A stretch of 33,598 nucleotides of DNA from Chloroflexota bacterium. Lineage in GTDB: Bacteria; Chloroflexota; Dehalococcoidia; Lucifugimonadales; UBA3495. The DNA lies in the NCBI GenBank assembly GCA_009840165.1, contig VXOG01000016.1:1-33598 (forward strand), given 5' to 3'. Position numbers and translations under genes: made by a program. Positions 1 through 7,114 of the stretch are shown here, piece after piece (position 1 is the first letter of the stretch; each line of letters starts with the position of its first letter). The notes under the pieces are model-generated. The model did not search any database. It had not been told where the DNA came from and worked only from the letters and a program-made list of their open reading frames with translations.

Positions 1-2
1 GA

Positions 3-587
3 GCCTGCACCGCCCGCTACCTGAACGCCCCGAAAGTCGAGGACCTGGTGATCGATAAGGTCAGGGAGCGGATTCTCACCGAGGAGACCATCACCGAGCT
101 GGTCACGTTGGTGGCCGAGGAGATCGACAACCTGGCTGGCGAGGTCAACGGACGGCTGACCGCCATCAACAGCGAGCTGTCGGACGTGGATACCCAGTTG
201 GAGAACCTCTACCAGGCCCTGGAGACCCAGCAGTTGCCCATCGAGGTGCTGTCGCCCCGCATCCTGTCCCTGAAGAGCCGCCAGGACCAGCTTGTCGCGG
301 CGCGGGAGGAGGCTGAGTTCCAGTTGGAGCAGCGGCGGGCGGAGTTGCCCACGTCAAAGGAGATCAAGGGGTACGTGGCGGACTTCCGCGCACTCTTCCA
401 GGACGGCACTTTCCCGGAGCGGAAGGCCCTGATTCGCAACTTCGTGCAGGGCATCGAGATCGTGGACGACGAGGCGACGCTGGCGTACACTATCCCCATG
501 CCGCAGGACGGGGTTACGTCGGAATCGGCCTCGGTTCTTGATTTCGTCCAGTCCGGCCCACCACTTTCCTCTCAAACAACCCTCTAA
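3..587 (+). CDS. Large serine recombinase, C-terminal part (5' truncated by window edge)
   Basis: The frame is open to the left edge, so only the C-terminal 194 or so residues are present. The visible part begins with the sequence CTARYLNAPKVEDLV, which in large serine recombinases follows the recombinase zinc-ribbon. A long charged helical stretch follows (about residues 30-115 of the fragment, rich in E, L, Q and R), matching the coiled coil of this family. A short beta-rich tail ends the protein (VQGIEIVDDEATLAYTIPMP). Such enzymes cut and rejoin att sites to integrate or excise mobile elements; the catalytic serine domain would lie upstream of the window. A perfect 14-bp-stem hairpin follows the stop codon. 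The decayed integrase and AAA-type fragments downstream suggest this is the edge of an old mobile element. Family assignment is confident; whether the whole gene is intact cannot be seen. Confidence 0.8.
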   Translation, partial: ACTARYLNAPKVEDLVIDKVRERILTEETITELVTLVAEEIDNLAGEVNGRLTAINSELSDVDTQLENLYQALETQQLPIEVLSPRILSLKSRQDQLVAAREEAEFQLEQRRAELPTSKEIKGYVADFRALFQDGTFPERKALIRNFVQGIEIVDDEATLAYTIPMPQDGVTSESASVLDFVQSGPPLSSQTTL

Positions 588-630
588 AACCGGCGTTTCC
601 TACTTGATTTGAGTAGGAAACGCCGATTTT
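588..630 (+). terminator. Rho-independent terminator after recombinase
   Basis: Stem 591-604 (CGGCGTTTCCTACT) pairs perfectly over 14 bp with 612-625, with a 7-nt loop. It is followed by ATTTT at 626-630 and lies 3 nt after the recombinase stop codon. A-rich sequence on the left side means it could also work weakly for the opposite strand. Confidence 0.75.
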
Positions 631-761
631 ATGTCCCACAAAGGCCGCCAGAATTCGCCGCCATCCGCAAAAAACTGGTACACGAATGGCATACTCTGGC
701 TCATAAGAGATGGCTGTTCGACGCAGCAAACGAGCCCTGTCCGCGGTGCAAGGCCGGAGTA

Positions 762-884
762 CGAAAAAAACCGGATATGTACAGCGATGGCAGCGGCTTG
801 CATCTTCGCGTTGACGAGTCCGGCGCCAAAGGACGGGTCCACAGGGTCACGATTGACGGAAAGAGGCACAATTTGGGGAGGGGT
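762..884 (+). pseudogene. Remnant of the arm-binding domain (DUF4102-like) of a tyrosine integrase
   Basis: This part of a 120-codon open frame reads MYSDGSGLHLRVDESGAK, then RVHRVTIDGKRHNLGRG. That is the pattern of the N-terminal arm-type DNA-binding domain of P4-like integrases (L-x-D-G-x-G-L-x-L-R-V, then R-x-x-I-D-G-K-R). The similarity stops at about 884, where a small GC palindrome lies (GGGGAGG 875-881 with CCTCCCC 890-896), and no catalytic domain follows. The frame around it has no other recognisable content. It is read as a decayed fragment, not a working gene. Recognition is by eye from family motifs. Confidence 0.5.
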
Positions 885-901
885 CGACTCCTCCCCAGCG
901 G

Positions 902-1080
902 TTGTACGCCGACCGGGCTTATGACTTGCAGCGGCATCGCCAGGAATTGCCCGGATGGGTATTGTACCTAGAAGGTTCCACCGACCTGTCCATTCTCTCC
1001 AAGCCTTTGCATCACGTCTTGACCATCCAGCTAAGGAAGCGTTGGCGAAACCTTACGTGCGTTATGTTGGCAATCAACCG
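902..1080 (+). pseudogene. Decayed fragment resembling an AAA/TOPRIM (OLD-like) ATPase
   Basis: One frame from TTG 902 reads YADRAYDLQRHRQELPGWV then LYLEGSTDLSIL, a segment seen in AAA ATPase/TOPRIM proteins just before or within the TOPRIM-type part. The homologous continuation (AFASRLDHPAKEALAKPYV, then RYVGNQP) lies in another frame from 1003, so there is a frameshift near 1000. That frame then meets a TAG at 1081 inside what should still be protein. Only about 60 residues remain and no Walker motifs are present. A damaged gene piece is the simplest reading; family naming is tentative. Confidence 0.45.
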
Positions 1081-1083
1081 TAG

Positions 1084-1301
1084 CAAGCTCGCAACCGTAT
1101 CTGGGGGCGCTGTTGAAACATTTCGACGGAAAAGGCGGCGGAACTGGTTTTTTTACCAAAATCCGATTACCATTTCTTGACCTCCTTTATCCAACCCGAC
1201 GAAATAGGCCCAGAAGTAACCGCTGTTCTGGATTTTCCATCGCCGAAATAACAGCCAGAGCGGTCACGCCTCCTTGATTTCGGACATCCTTATGGTGCAC
1301 T
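1084..1301. other. No recognisable gene
   Basis: Between the decayed fragments and the aldo/keto reductase I see no coding pattern, RNA gene or clear repeat. No convincing Shine-Dalgarno precedes the ATG at 1302. Confidence 0.4.
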
Positions 1302-2321
1302 ATGACCCCTCCACAAGAATCCCGCCTGCGATTTGTTGATGGCCTGCCCATTTGCCGCGTGCTCAACGGGATGTGGCAGGTTTCCGGAGCGCACGGGCGG
1401 ATTGATCCCGAAGCGGCGCTGGATGCCATGCTGGCCTACCACGACGCTGGTTTCACGACGTGGGACCTTGCCGACCACTACGGGCCGGCGGAGGACTTTA
1501 TCGGGGAGTTCCGGCGGCGGTTGGCGGATGCCCGGGGAGCCGATGCGCTTTCGGAAATTCAGGCTTTCACCAAATGGGTGCCCCGTCCGGGGCCTATGAC
1601 GCGGCAGATTGTTGAGAACAACGTTGATATATCACTGCGGCGGATGGGCGTGGAGAAGCTTGACCTGCTGCAATTCCACTGGTGGGAGTACGGCGACCGG
1701 CGCTACCTGGACGCGCTGGAGCATCTGGCGGCGTTGCGGGACGAGGGCAAACTGCACCGCGTGGCGTTGACTAACTTCGACACTCAACGGCTGAGGGACA
1801 TCGCCGACCACGGCGTCCGTGTCGTGTCCAACCAGGTGCAGTACTCGCTGATTGACCGCCGGCCGGAAGTGCAGATGACGGCGGTGTGCGAAGAGCAACG
1901 GGTGTGGCTGCTGCCCTACGGCGTGCTGTGCGGCGGCCTGCTGTCGGACCGCTACCTAAATCAGCCGGAGCCTGGCGTCGGCGCGCTAAACACCGCCAGC
2001 CTGCGGAAGTACAAGCAGATGGTGGACGCCTGGGGCGGCTGGGGCCTGTTCCAACGGCTGCTGACTGCGTTGAGAGTCATCGCCGACAAGCACGGCGTCA
2101 GCATTGCCAACGTGGCGGAGCGGTACATCCTGGAGAAAAATACCGTGGCCGGCGTGATAATTGGGGCGCGGCTGGGCGTTGCCGAGCACATCGCGGAGAA
2201 TGCCCGTATATTCAGCTTCCAACTGGACGCGGACGATTACCGGGCGATTGATGAGGTATCGGCCAATGCCCGCGACTTGTACGGTTTAATAGGCGACTGC
2301 GGCGACGAGTACCGGCGTTAG
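1302..2321 (+). CDS. Aldo/keto reductase
   Basis: This is a 339-residue NAD(P)H-dependent oxidoreductase of the aldo/keto reductase superfamily, a TIM-barrel enzyme that interconverts carbonyls and alcohols. The four catalytic residues are at the expected spacing: D55 and Y60 in TTWDLADHYG, K91 in FTKWVP and H126 in LLQFHWWEY. Length is normal for the family. Later segments fit too: NQVQYSLIDRRPE, where NQ-YS is the usual motif, and the cofactor-phosphate loop region AGVIIGARLGVAEHI near residues 285-300. The substrate cannot be told. No clear ribosome binding site precedes the ATG. It stands alone on the plus strand, separated from the next gene by two palindromic repeats. Confidence 0.88.
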   Translation: MTPPQESRLRFVDGLPICRVLNGMWQVSGAHGRIDPEAALDAMLAYHDAGFTTWDLADHYGPAEDFIGEFRRRLADARGADALSEIQAFTKWVPRPGPMTRQIVENNVDISLRRMGVEKLDLLQFHWWEYGDRRYLDALEHLAALRDEGKLHRVALTNFDTQRLRDIADHGVRVVSNQVQYSLIDRRPEVQMTAVCEEQRVWLLPYGVLCGGLLSDRYLNQPEPGVGALNTASLRKYKQMVDAWGGWGLFQRLLTALRVIADKHGVSIANVAERYILEKNTVAGVIIGARLGVAEHIAENARIFSFQLDADDYRAIDEVSANARDLYGLIGDCGDEYRR

Positions 2322-2333
2322 TGAGTGCCTAGT

Positions 2334-2364
2334 CCCCTCTCCCTATCTCGCTACTGGAGAGGGG
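2334..2364. repeat. CCCTCTCC-type palindromic repeat
   Basis: CCCCTCTCC (2334-2342) pairs with GGAGAGGGG (2356-2364). It is one member of a family in this window that also occurs at 2403-2425 and 10973-10995, and in terminator-like form at 5072-5103. Confidence 0.7.
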
Positions 2365-2402
2365 CGCCCGTCTTCAGCAACGATTTTTCACCCTCACCCT
2401 TG

Positions 2403-2425
2403 CCCTCTCCCTTGATGGGAGAGGG
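2403..2425. repeat. CCCTCTCCC-type palindromic repeat
   Basis: CCCTCTCCC (2403-2411) and GGGAGAGGG (2417-2425) form a perfect 9-bp stem with a TTGAT loop. It lies just upstream of the Shine-Dalgarno of the LLM oxidoreductase gene. Confidence 0.75.
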
Positions 2426-2442
2426 AGTTATGGAGGTTCCCC

Positions 2443-3345
2443 ATGCAGATTGGCGCAATTTTTCCGCAGACCGAGATCGGGCCGGACCCGGCGGCCATCC
2501 GTGACTACGTGCAGGCGGTGGAGGGAATGGAGTTTGACTACCTGTTCATCGCCGACCATGTGCTGGGTGCTGACCCAGAGCATCATGAACACGTGCGGGG
2601 CAGTTACTATACCCACCACAGCGTGATTCACGAGTCCCTGACGACGCTGGCGTTCATCGCCGCTATCACCACGAAGATCCGGTTGATTACGGGCATCCTG
2701 ATCCTGCCGCAGCGTCAGACGGCGCTGGTAGCCAAGCAGACCGCCGAGATCGACGTGCTGAGCGGCGGGCGGCTGACGCTGGGCATCGGCGTGGGCTGGA
2801 ATCACGTGGAGTTCGAGGCGCTGGGCGAGGATTTCACGAATCGAGGCATCCGCTCGGAGGAACAGATTGACCTGATGCGGGCGCTGTGGACGCAGGACGT
2901 GGTGGACTTTGAGGGCCGCTGGCACACGGTGCGGTCTGCCGGCATCAAGCCGCTGCCGGTGCAGAAGCCGATACCAGTGTGGTTTGGCGCCGGCGGGTCG
3001 GCGGGCCCGGTGCCGCGAGACGTGGTATTGCGGCGCATCGCCAGGATGGGCGACGGCTGGTTTCCGAGCTTTCCGCCGGGCGACACGGCACGGGCGGTGC
3101 TGGGCAAGATGCAGACCTACATCGCGGAAGCGGGGCGGCAACCCGAGGATGTTGGTTTGGCTGGCCGCATCCGCATGCCCGACAAGTCGCCCGAGGAATG
3201 GCTTGCGGAGGTCGAGGGGTGGCAGGCCATGGGGGGCACGCACGTGATGGCAGAGGCGCGGCGGGGGCCGCTGTCTGCGGTGGAGCAGCATATCGAGGCG
3301 ATGCAGCAGTTTCGGGAGGTTATTCCGGCGGGTTGGGGGCGGTAG
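2443..3345 (+). CDS. LLM class F420-dependent oxidoreductase
   Basis: This 300-residue protein belongs to the luciferase-like monooxygenase superfamily, most like the F420-dependent subgroup. The N-terminal strand MQIGAIFPQTEIGPD, then EFDYLFIADHVLG, LTTLAFIAAITTKIRLITG, VAKQTAEIDVLSGGRLTLG and GVGWNHVEFEALG are the typical order of barrel segments. KPIPVWFGAGG and ARMGDGWFP follow in the second half. The substrate is unknown; relatives use reduced F420 or FMN. Strong GGAGG at 2432-2436 sits 6 nt before the ATG. Length is normal. F420-type LLM proteins are abundant in Chloroflexota and Actinobacteria, which agrees with the other genes here. Confidence 0.88.
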   Translation: MQIGAIFPQTEIGPDPAAIRDYVQAVEGMEFDYLFIADHVLGADPEHHEHVRGSYYTHHSVIHESLTTLAFIAAITTKIRLITGILILPQRQTALVAKQTAEIDVLSGGRLTLGIGVGWNHVEFEALGEDFTNRGIRSEEQIDLMRALWTQDVVDFEGRWHTVRSAGIKPLPVQKPIPVWFGAGGSAGPVPRDVVLRRIARMGDGWFPSFPPGDTARAVLGKMQTYIAEAGRQPEDVGLAGRIRMPDKSPEEWLAEVEGWQAMGGTHVMAEARRGPLSAVEQHIEAMQQFREVIPAGWGR

Positions 3346-3393
3346 CCCACCGTGCTACACTGTCCGCGCCATCCGCCCGATGGAGGTTTTGCC

Positions 3394-4143
3394 ATGACTG
3401 CGCCACGTCTCAAGCCAGAAGTTGACCGGGTTGAACAGGCTGAATCCGTTTTTTACCCCATTGAGGATGACGAACCGTTGGCCGAATCCGAGTATCAGCT
3501 ACTCCCGCTGACCTACGCCTATTGGGCTCTGACCACCTGGTTCGCCGATGACCCGACCACTTGGGTGGGAGCGGACATGTTCCTATACTATGAGGAAGGC
3601 AATCCCCGCCGGGTGGTCGCGCCGGACGTGTTCGTGGTCACCCAAACGCACAAAGGAGAAAAGCGCAACATATTCCAGACCTGGGTCGAGGGACGCATAC
3701 CGGATTTCATCTTGGAAGTTCTGTCAGAAACCAACTATCGCAACGATCTGGTAAACAAATTCCCGGTTTACCGGCAGTTGGGCGTAACCGAATACTGGAT
3801 GTACGATCCGACACCCACCGGAATACTGTCTCCTCGATTGCAAGGCCATCGGCTGGTTGGCGGGGAATACCAGCCCATCCCGGTTGAAGAAACGGGTCTC
3901 CCCGGACGTTACCGCGGCATTAGCGAAGTATTGGGTCTGGAGTTGCACGCCGAGGTGGACTGGTTCAGGCTGTTCGACCCGGCCGTCGGTGTCTATTTGC
4001 GCGACCCGCAGGAATCGGAAGATGCCCTGGCCGCCGAGCGCGAAGGCCGGCTGGCCGATCAACAGGCGTTGGCAACCGAACGCGAAGCCCGCGCGGAACT
4101 GGAGCGTCTGCTGCGCGAGCACGGCATCGAACCGCCGGCATAA
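3394..4143 (+). CDS. Uma2 family endonuclease-like protein
   Basis: The protein is 249 residues from the ATG at 3394, chosen because GGAGG at 3382-3386 precedes it; a longer frame from 3352 has no such site. It carries the Uma2 (DUF820) restriction-endonuclease-like fold: APDVFVV with D78, PDFILEVLSE with D104 and E108, K122 in NKFPVYRQLGV, and EYWMYDP. This is the PD-(D/E)XK arrangement of the family. The C-terminal 40 residues (EREGRLADQQALATERE region) are a charged coiled coil, often found on Uma2 proteins. The biological role of Uma2 proteins is not settled; they are common as single genes in Cyanobacteria and Chloroflexota. It overlaps nothing and stands alone. Confidence 0.87.
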   Translation: MTAPRLKPEVDRVEQAESVFYPIEDDEPLAESEYQLLPLTYAYWALTTWFADDPTTWVGADMFLYYEEGNPRRVVAPDVFVVTQTHKGEKRNIFQTWVEGRIPDFILEVLSETNYRNDLVNKFPVYRQLGVTEYWMYDPTPTGILSPRLQGHRLVGGEYQPIPVEETGLPGRYRGISEVLGLELHAEVDWFRLFDPAVGVYLRDPQESEDALAAEREGRLADQQALATEREARAELERLLREHGIEPPA

Positions 4144-4147
4144 TCGG

Positions 4148-5017
4148 TCAGCGGGAGCCGGTGGAGTACGGGGTATCGCCCAAGGGGTGGTCGGCCCATT
4201 TGCCGGCCTCTACTGACGACAGAAAGTCGGACACCAGCTGATTGAAGAGGGCCGGCTCCTCCAGGTTGATGGCATGGCCGCACTGGGGGAGCACCGCGAG
4301 GCCGCTCCGTGGCATGTGCCGCTTTATCATGATGGAGGGCTCGACGCACGGGTCGTCCTCGTCGCCGATGAGGATGAGCGTGGGAACCTGGCAGGCGTTC
4401 ATCTGAGGAATCAACTGGTTGATGGTGGGACGCTTGAGCTGGACGCCGCGGAAGGTGTATGCGGAGCCGCGGGCGTTGTGGCCGAACAGCAGGCGCATGA
4501 ATTCCTCATAACCGCGCGGGTCCTTGCGCTGGAGTTGGACGCGGGTGGGGCCGCTGCCGTAGTCCTTCATGACGGGGGGCGTCCCCTCGGCCAGCAGACG
4601 GGCGGCCATGGCCTCGCCGCCGGAGCGGAACGCCTCGTTGTGGGTGGTGCCGGAGCCGGCGGAGGCTACGATGATGGCCTTGCAGCGTTCGGGGTAGCGC
4701 AGGGCGAAGTTGAGCGCGACGTTGCCGCCCATGGACAGGCCGCCGATGTAGGCCTGGTCAAGTTCCAGGTGATCCATCAGGCGGCGCAGGTCCTCGAGGG
4801 TGATGTCCTGGGAGTAGGCTTCGGGGTCGGTGGGCACCTCGGAGGGCGGATAGCCCCGGTCGTTGTAAGTGATGACGCGGTAGCGATGGCTGAAGTAGCG
4901 TACCTGCTGCTCCCAGCTCTCGTAGGAACCGGCGAACTCGTGGCTCCAGATGAGGGGGAAACCCTCGCCGGTGGACTGGTAGAAGATTTGAACGCCGTCG
5001 GAATCAAAGGTTGGCAT
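4148..5017 (-). CDS. Alpha/beta-fold hydrolase
   Basis: This is a 289-residue alpha/beta hydrolase, cytoplasmic, with no signal peptide. The nucleophile elbow is GLSMGG with S95. The acid is in LILIGDEDDPCV (D219-D222 region) and the histidine is H248 in PQCGHAINLEEP. The oxyanion strand PLIWSHEFAGSYESW replaces the usual HGxx with SHEF, which is seen in some 3-oxoadipate enol-lactonase-like members. Between residues 125 and 205 is the lid. The substrate is unknown; the family covers esterases, lactonases and haloperoxidase-like enzymes. GGAG lies about 9 nt before the start codon. It ends 5 nt from the convergent Uma2 gene. Confidence 0.88.
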   Translation of the reverse strand: MPTFDSDGVQIFYQSTGEGFPLIWSHEFAGSYESWEQQVRYFSHRYRVITYNDRGYPPSEVPTDPEAYSQDITLEDLRRLMDHLELDQAYIGGLSMGGNVALNFALRYPERCKAIIVASAGSGTTHNEAFRSGGEAMAARLLAEGTPPVMKDYGSGPTRVQLQRKDPRGYEEFMRLLFGHNARGSAYTFRGVQLKRPTINQLIPQMNACQVPTLILIGDEDDPCVEPSIMIKRHMPRSGLAVLPQCGHAINLEEPALFNQLVSDFLSSVEAGKWADHPLGDTPYSTGSR

Positions 5018-5071
5018 TGATGGGCTCCAGGATAGGTTTAGAGACGATGTGGCCGGTGCATTTTAGCATCA

Positions 5072-5103
5072 AAAGCCCCTCCCCCTTTGAGGAGAGGGGC
5101 TTT
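5072..5103 (-). terminator. Rho-independent terminator for the propeller gene
   Basis: AAAGCCCCTC (5072-5081) and GAGGGGCTTT (5094-5103) form a 10-bp stem. Read on the minus strand it is followed by TTTT, and it lies about 90 nt after the stop of the gene at 5194. The sequence belongs to the CCCTCTCC repeat family, so the repeat may have been recruited as a terminator. Confidence 0.6.
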
Positions 5104-5106
5104 CTT

Positions 5107-5134
5107 CATCCTTCGACAGGCTCAGGATGAGCGG
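5107..5134. repeat. TTCGACAGGCTCA dispersed repeat, copy 1
   Basis: CATCCT and AGGATG flank TCGACAGGCTC as an imperfect palindrome. The same core, TTCGACAGGCTCAGGATGAG, recurs at 7358-7384 and 15706-15734, and a variant occurs at 30389-30422. All copies are between genes. Confidence 0.8.
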
Positions 5135-5142
5135 TGTGGGCC

Positions 5143-5177
5143 GAGATTGCCGCGGCGCCTTCGCGCCTCGCAATGAC
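5143..5177. repeat. GAGATTGC...CGCAATGACA dispersed repeat, copy 1
   Basis: GAGATTGC, a GC-rich middle and CTCGCAATGACA. The same pattern occurs at 9253-9286 and, as an inverted pair, at 33421-33453 and 33484-33512. Confidence 0.75.
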
Positions 5178-5193
5178 AATCTATGCGCGGGAG

Positions 5194-6180
5194 TTAGTCG
5201 TTGGGGGTTAGGGCGAGGGAGCGGATTTCGCCGAACTCCTTCTGGAGCTTGTCCCAGTTCTCGCCGCCATCGGTGCTGACGTACACGTAGCCGTAGATGC
5301 TGGCGGCCACCATGACGTCATCCACGTGGGGGCTGGCCGCGAACCAATAGACCACCGAGTTGGGGGTCTGGGACAGGCTAGGCTCGTCCCACGAGCCGCC
5401 GGCGTCCTGGGTGCGGCGGATCGTGCCGGTCACGCCAGGGATGGTGTCGCCGTTGCCCACGAACATGGTGCTGGCCTCGCCGGGCTTGATGACCATGCCG
5501 CGGCAGTAGGAGCGCATGTCGGACTCGTGGAAGCGGGGGAACTCGTGGAGTTCCCAGCTCTCGCCCTCGTCGTTGCTGGTGGAGATGCCGAAGGGCGTGG
5601 TGCAGTAGATGGCGGCGTCGGGGCCGGGCTTGAGGGCCATGCCGTGGATGTCGCCGTGGAAGGGGTCGGGTCCCAGGTCGGGCAGGCGGGTCCAGTTGTC
5701 GCCGCCGTCCAGGCTGCGGTACACGCCGTCCACCTCGATGCCGGCCCAGACGGTGCGGGTGTCGCGCGGGTCAACGATGATGTTGGTGGTGCGCGGGATT
5801 CCGATGGGGCAGGGCATGCGCACGCCGAGGTCCAGGGGTTCCCAGGTATCGCCGCCGTCGCGGGAGCGGAAGGCGTTGGGGCGGGTGCCGACGAACACGG
5901 TGTCGGAGTCGTCGGGGTCGATGCCCACGGACCAGATCTGCAGGTCGTCCATGGGGGACTCGATGTACTGCCAGGTAAAGCCGTTATCGTTGGAGCGGAA
6001 GAGGCCGTTGTCGGAGCCGGCGTAAATGCGGTTCTTGTGGTTGGGATCGACGGCTAGGGCGCGGATGTTGCACTCGCTGGGCAGCGGGTCGCGGATGCGG
6101 TTCCAGGATTCGCCGCCGTCGGGGCTTACGGAGAGCCCGCCGCCGACGGTGCCGACGCTGATGGTGTAGTTTCCAGCCAT
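5194..6180 (-). CDS. Seven-Asp-box beta-propeller (sialidase/BNR-like) protein
   Basis: The protein is 328 residues from the ATG at 6178-6180, chosen because GAGGAGGT (6185-6192) lies just upstream; a longer frame to 6264 has no such support. It contains seven evenly spaced Asp boxes (S-x-D-x-G-x-x-W): residues 19-26 (SPDGGESW), 63-70, 106-113, 156-163, 202-209, 257-264 (TQDAGGSW) and 302-309. Spacing of 43-55 residues fits one blade each, so a seven-bladed beta-propeller like the VPS10/sortilin and photosystem-assembly type propellers. No signal peptide or anchor is visible, and no sialidase catalytic set (RIP motif, Arg triad) is seen, so a binding role is more likely than glycosidase. Partners are unknown. 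Confidence 0.82.
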   Translation of the reverse strand: MAGNYTISVGTVGGGLSVSPDGGESWNRIRDPLPSECNIRALAVDPNHKNRIYAGSDNGLFRSNDNGFTWQYIESPMDDLQIWSVGIDPDDSDTVFVGTRPNAFRSRDGGDTWEPLDLGVRMPCPIGIPRTTNIIVDPRDTRTVWAGIEVDGVYRSLDGGDNWTRLPDLGPDPFHGDIHGMALKPGPDAAIYCTTPFGISTSNDEGESWELHEFPRFHESDMRSYCRGMVIKPGEASTMFVGNGDTIPGVTGTIRRTQDAGGSWDEPSLSQTPNSVVYWFAASPHVDDVMVAASIYGYVYVSTDGGENWDKLQKEFGEIRSLALTPND

Positions 6181-6293
6181 GATTACCTCCTCAGATGGAT
6201 GCAATGCGTAACGCGGGGTGCCGGACGGCGGCGGTAAGGGTCGCCGCCGGGGGCATGATAGCACAGGGGTTGGCGAGTGATGGGGATTTCGTA

Positions 6294-6336
6294 AGAATCA
6301 GGATTCGCCGGATTGGGGGATTTTCAGGATTTGGGG
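6294..6336. repeat. GAATCAGGATT dispersed repeat, single arm
   Basis: GAATCAGGATTCGCCGGATT followed by GGGGATTTTCAGGATTT. It resembles the two arms of the large inverted repeat at 25630-25738. Confidence 0.6.
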
Positions 6337-6833
6337 TTGGGGTGACGCCCCTGCGTCTGGCGGGTCGAGTCGGTGGCCGGCATTCCTGATTCGTGCTGAG
6401 CCAGCAGCGCTTGAATGGCGGGAACGATCTCGTTGGGAACGAGGAAGGAGGTTTTGCCCTTCAATCGTTTTTGCAGTTCAGCTTCGTCTTCCTCGGTCCA
6501 GTTGGCCTCTTCCTCTCTGGCTTCTGCGAGGAGGCACTGCACCCGTTCCGAGTCCCAGCCGGGCGGGAAGTTGCCGGGCCCGTCGGACAGCCGATTCAGC
6601 CACGCCTGGGCCGCCGCGGTTTCCTCCGGATGATCGGCCTCGTGGAGCGCAATCATATCCGTAACGGTGGAAAGCAACTCTTTGGGCACTAGCACGTCCA
6701 CAGTATAAGGGCTTTCGTAAGCATATTCGTGGTGCGCAACCCATTCCTCTTCGGTGAGGGCATCATAATAGGCGATAATTTCCTGTACCTTTTTGGCATC
6801 CAAGCCTGGCGGGTACACGTTAGGGTCTTTCAT
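6324..6833 (-). CDS. Putative antitoxin with an internally duplicated domain
   Basis: This 169-residue acidic protein is made of two related units. Residues 5-65 run from NVYPPGLDAKKVQ to VLVPKELLSTVTDMIALHE. Residues 88-148 run from NFPPGWDSERVQ to FLVPNEIVPAIQALLAQHE. Both share PPG-x-D-x-x-x-VQ at the start, an acidic E/W-rich middle, and LVP-x-E plus A-x-HE at the end. Small proteins built on one such unit accompany DUF4258/BrnT-like toxins in Chloroflexota and Cyanobacteria as far as I recall, so an antitoxin role is inferred. Its ATG overlaps the stop of the toxin-like gene as ATGA (6830-6833), so it is third in a translationally coupled operon. The C-terminal 20 residues are a polar tail. 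No DNA-binding motif is evident. Confidence 0.65.
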   Translation of the reverse strand: MKDPNVYPPGLDAKKVQEIIAYYDALTEEEWVAHHEYAYESPYTVDVLVPKELLSTVTDMIALHEADHPEETAAAQAWLNRLSDGPGNFPPGWDSERVQCLLAEAREEEANWTEEDEAELQKRLKGKTSFLVPNEIVPAIQALLAQHESGMPATDSTRQTQGRHPNPKS

Positions 6834-7114
6834 CGTCCTCTCCTTCGCCGACGACGCCGGAAAGCGTCTAGCGCGCTGTTGTTCGGGTCGTAAGCTGTAA
6901 TAATGAAAGCGACGCCGCTTGCCTGCTCCAGCCGGTAGATCACCTGCAAGTATCGGCCGCCCCTGGTCTGTCCAATAGCGATACGCAATCCTCGGCGGTC
7001 ACGTTTGACATCACCTGGGTCGTCCAGCACGTCCTGAACTTCGTACTCCTGAACGCCGTGGTCGTAGATGTGCGGCAGGCCAGTCTCGGGATTGACGTTG
7101 AACCGCAGATTCAT
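6830..7114 (-). CDS. BrnT/DUF4258-like toxin
   Basis: The 94-residue basic protein has the layout of the BrnT-like RelE-fold family. An N-terminal NPETGLPHIYDHGV is followed by EYEVQDVLDDPGD, then a strand pair GLRIAIGQTRGGRYLQVIY, a final strand FIITAYDPN and a basic tail of arginines. BrnT-type toxins are ribonucleases that block translation and are held by a partner antitoxin. Both ends overlap neighbours by ATGA: the upstream interrupted HicB-like gene (7111-7114) and the downstream two-domain protein (6830-6833). The order toxin then antitoxin matches brnTA. Family placement is by motif pattern; activity is inferred. The C-terminal run of seven arginines is unusually long. Confidence 0.75.
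   Translation of the reverse strand: MNLRFNVNPETGLPHIYDHGVQEYEVQDVLDDPGDVKRDRRGLRIAIGQTRGGRYLQVIYRLEQASGVAFIITAYDPNNSALDAFRRRRRRRGR

Noticed and set aside
5194-6180. Annotation as sialidase
   Set aside because: Asp boxes alone do not show glycosidase activity, and the arginine triad and RIP motif are not visible.
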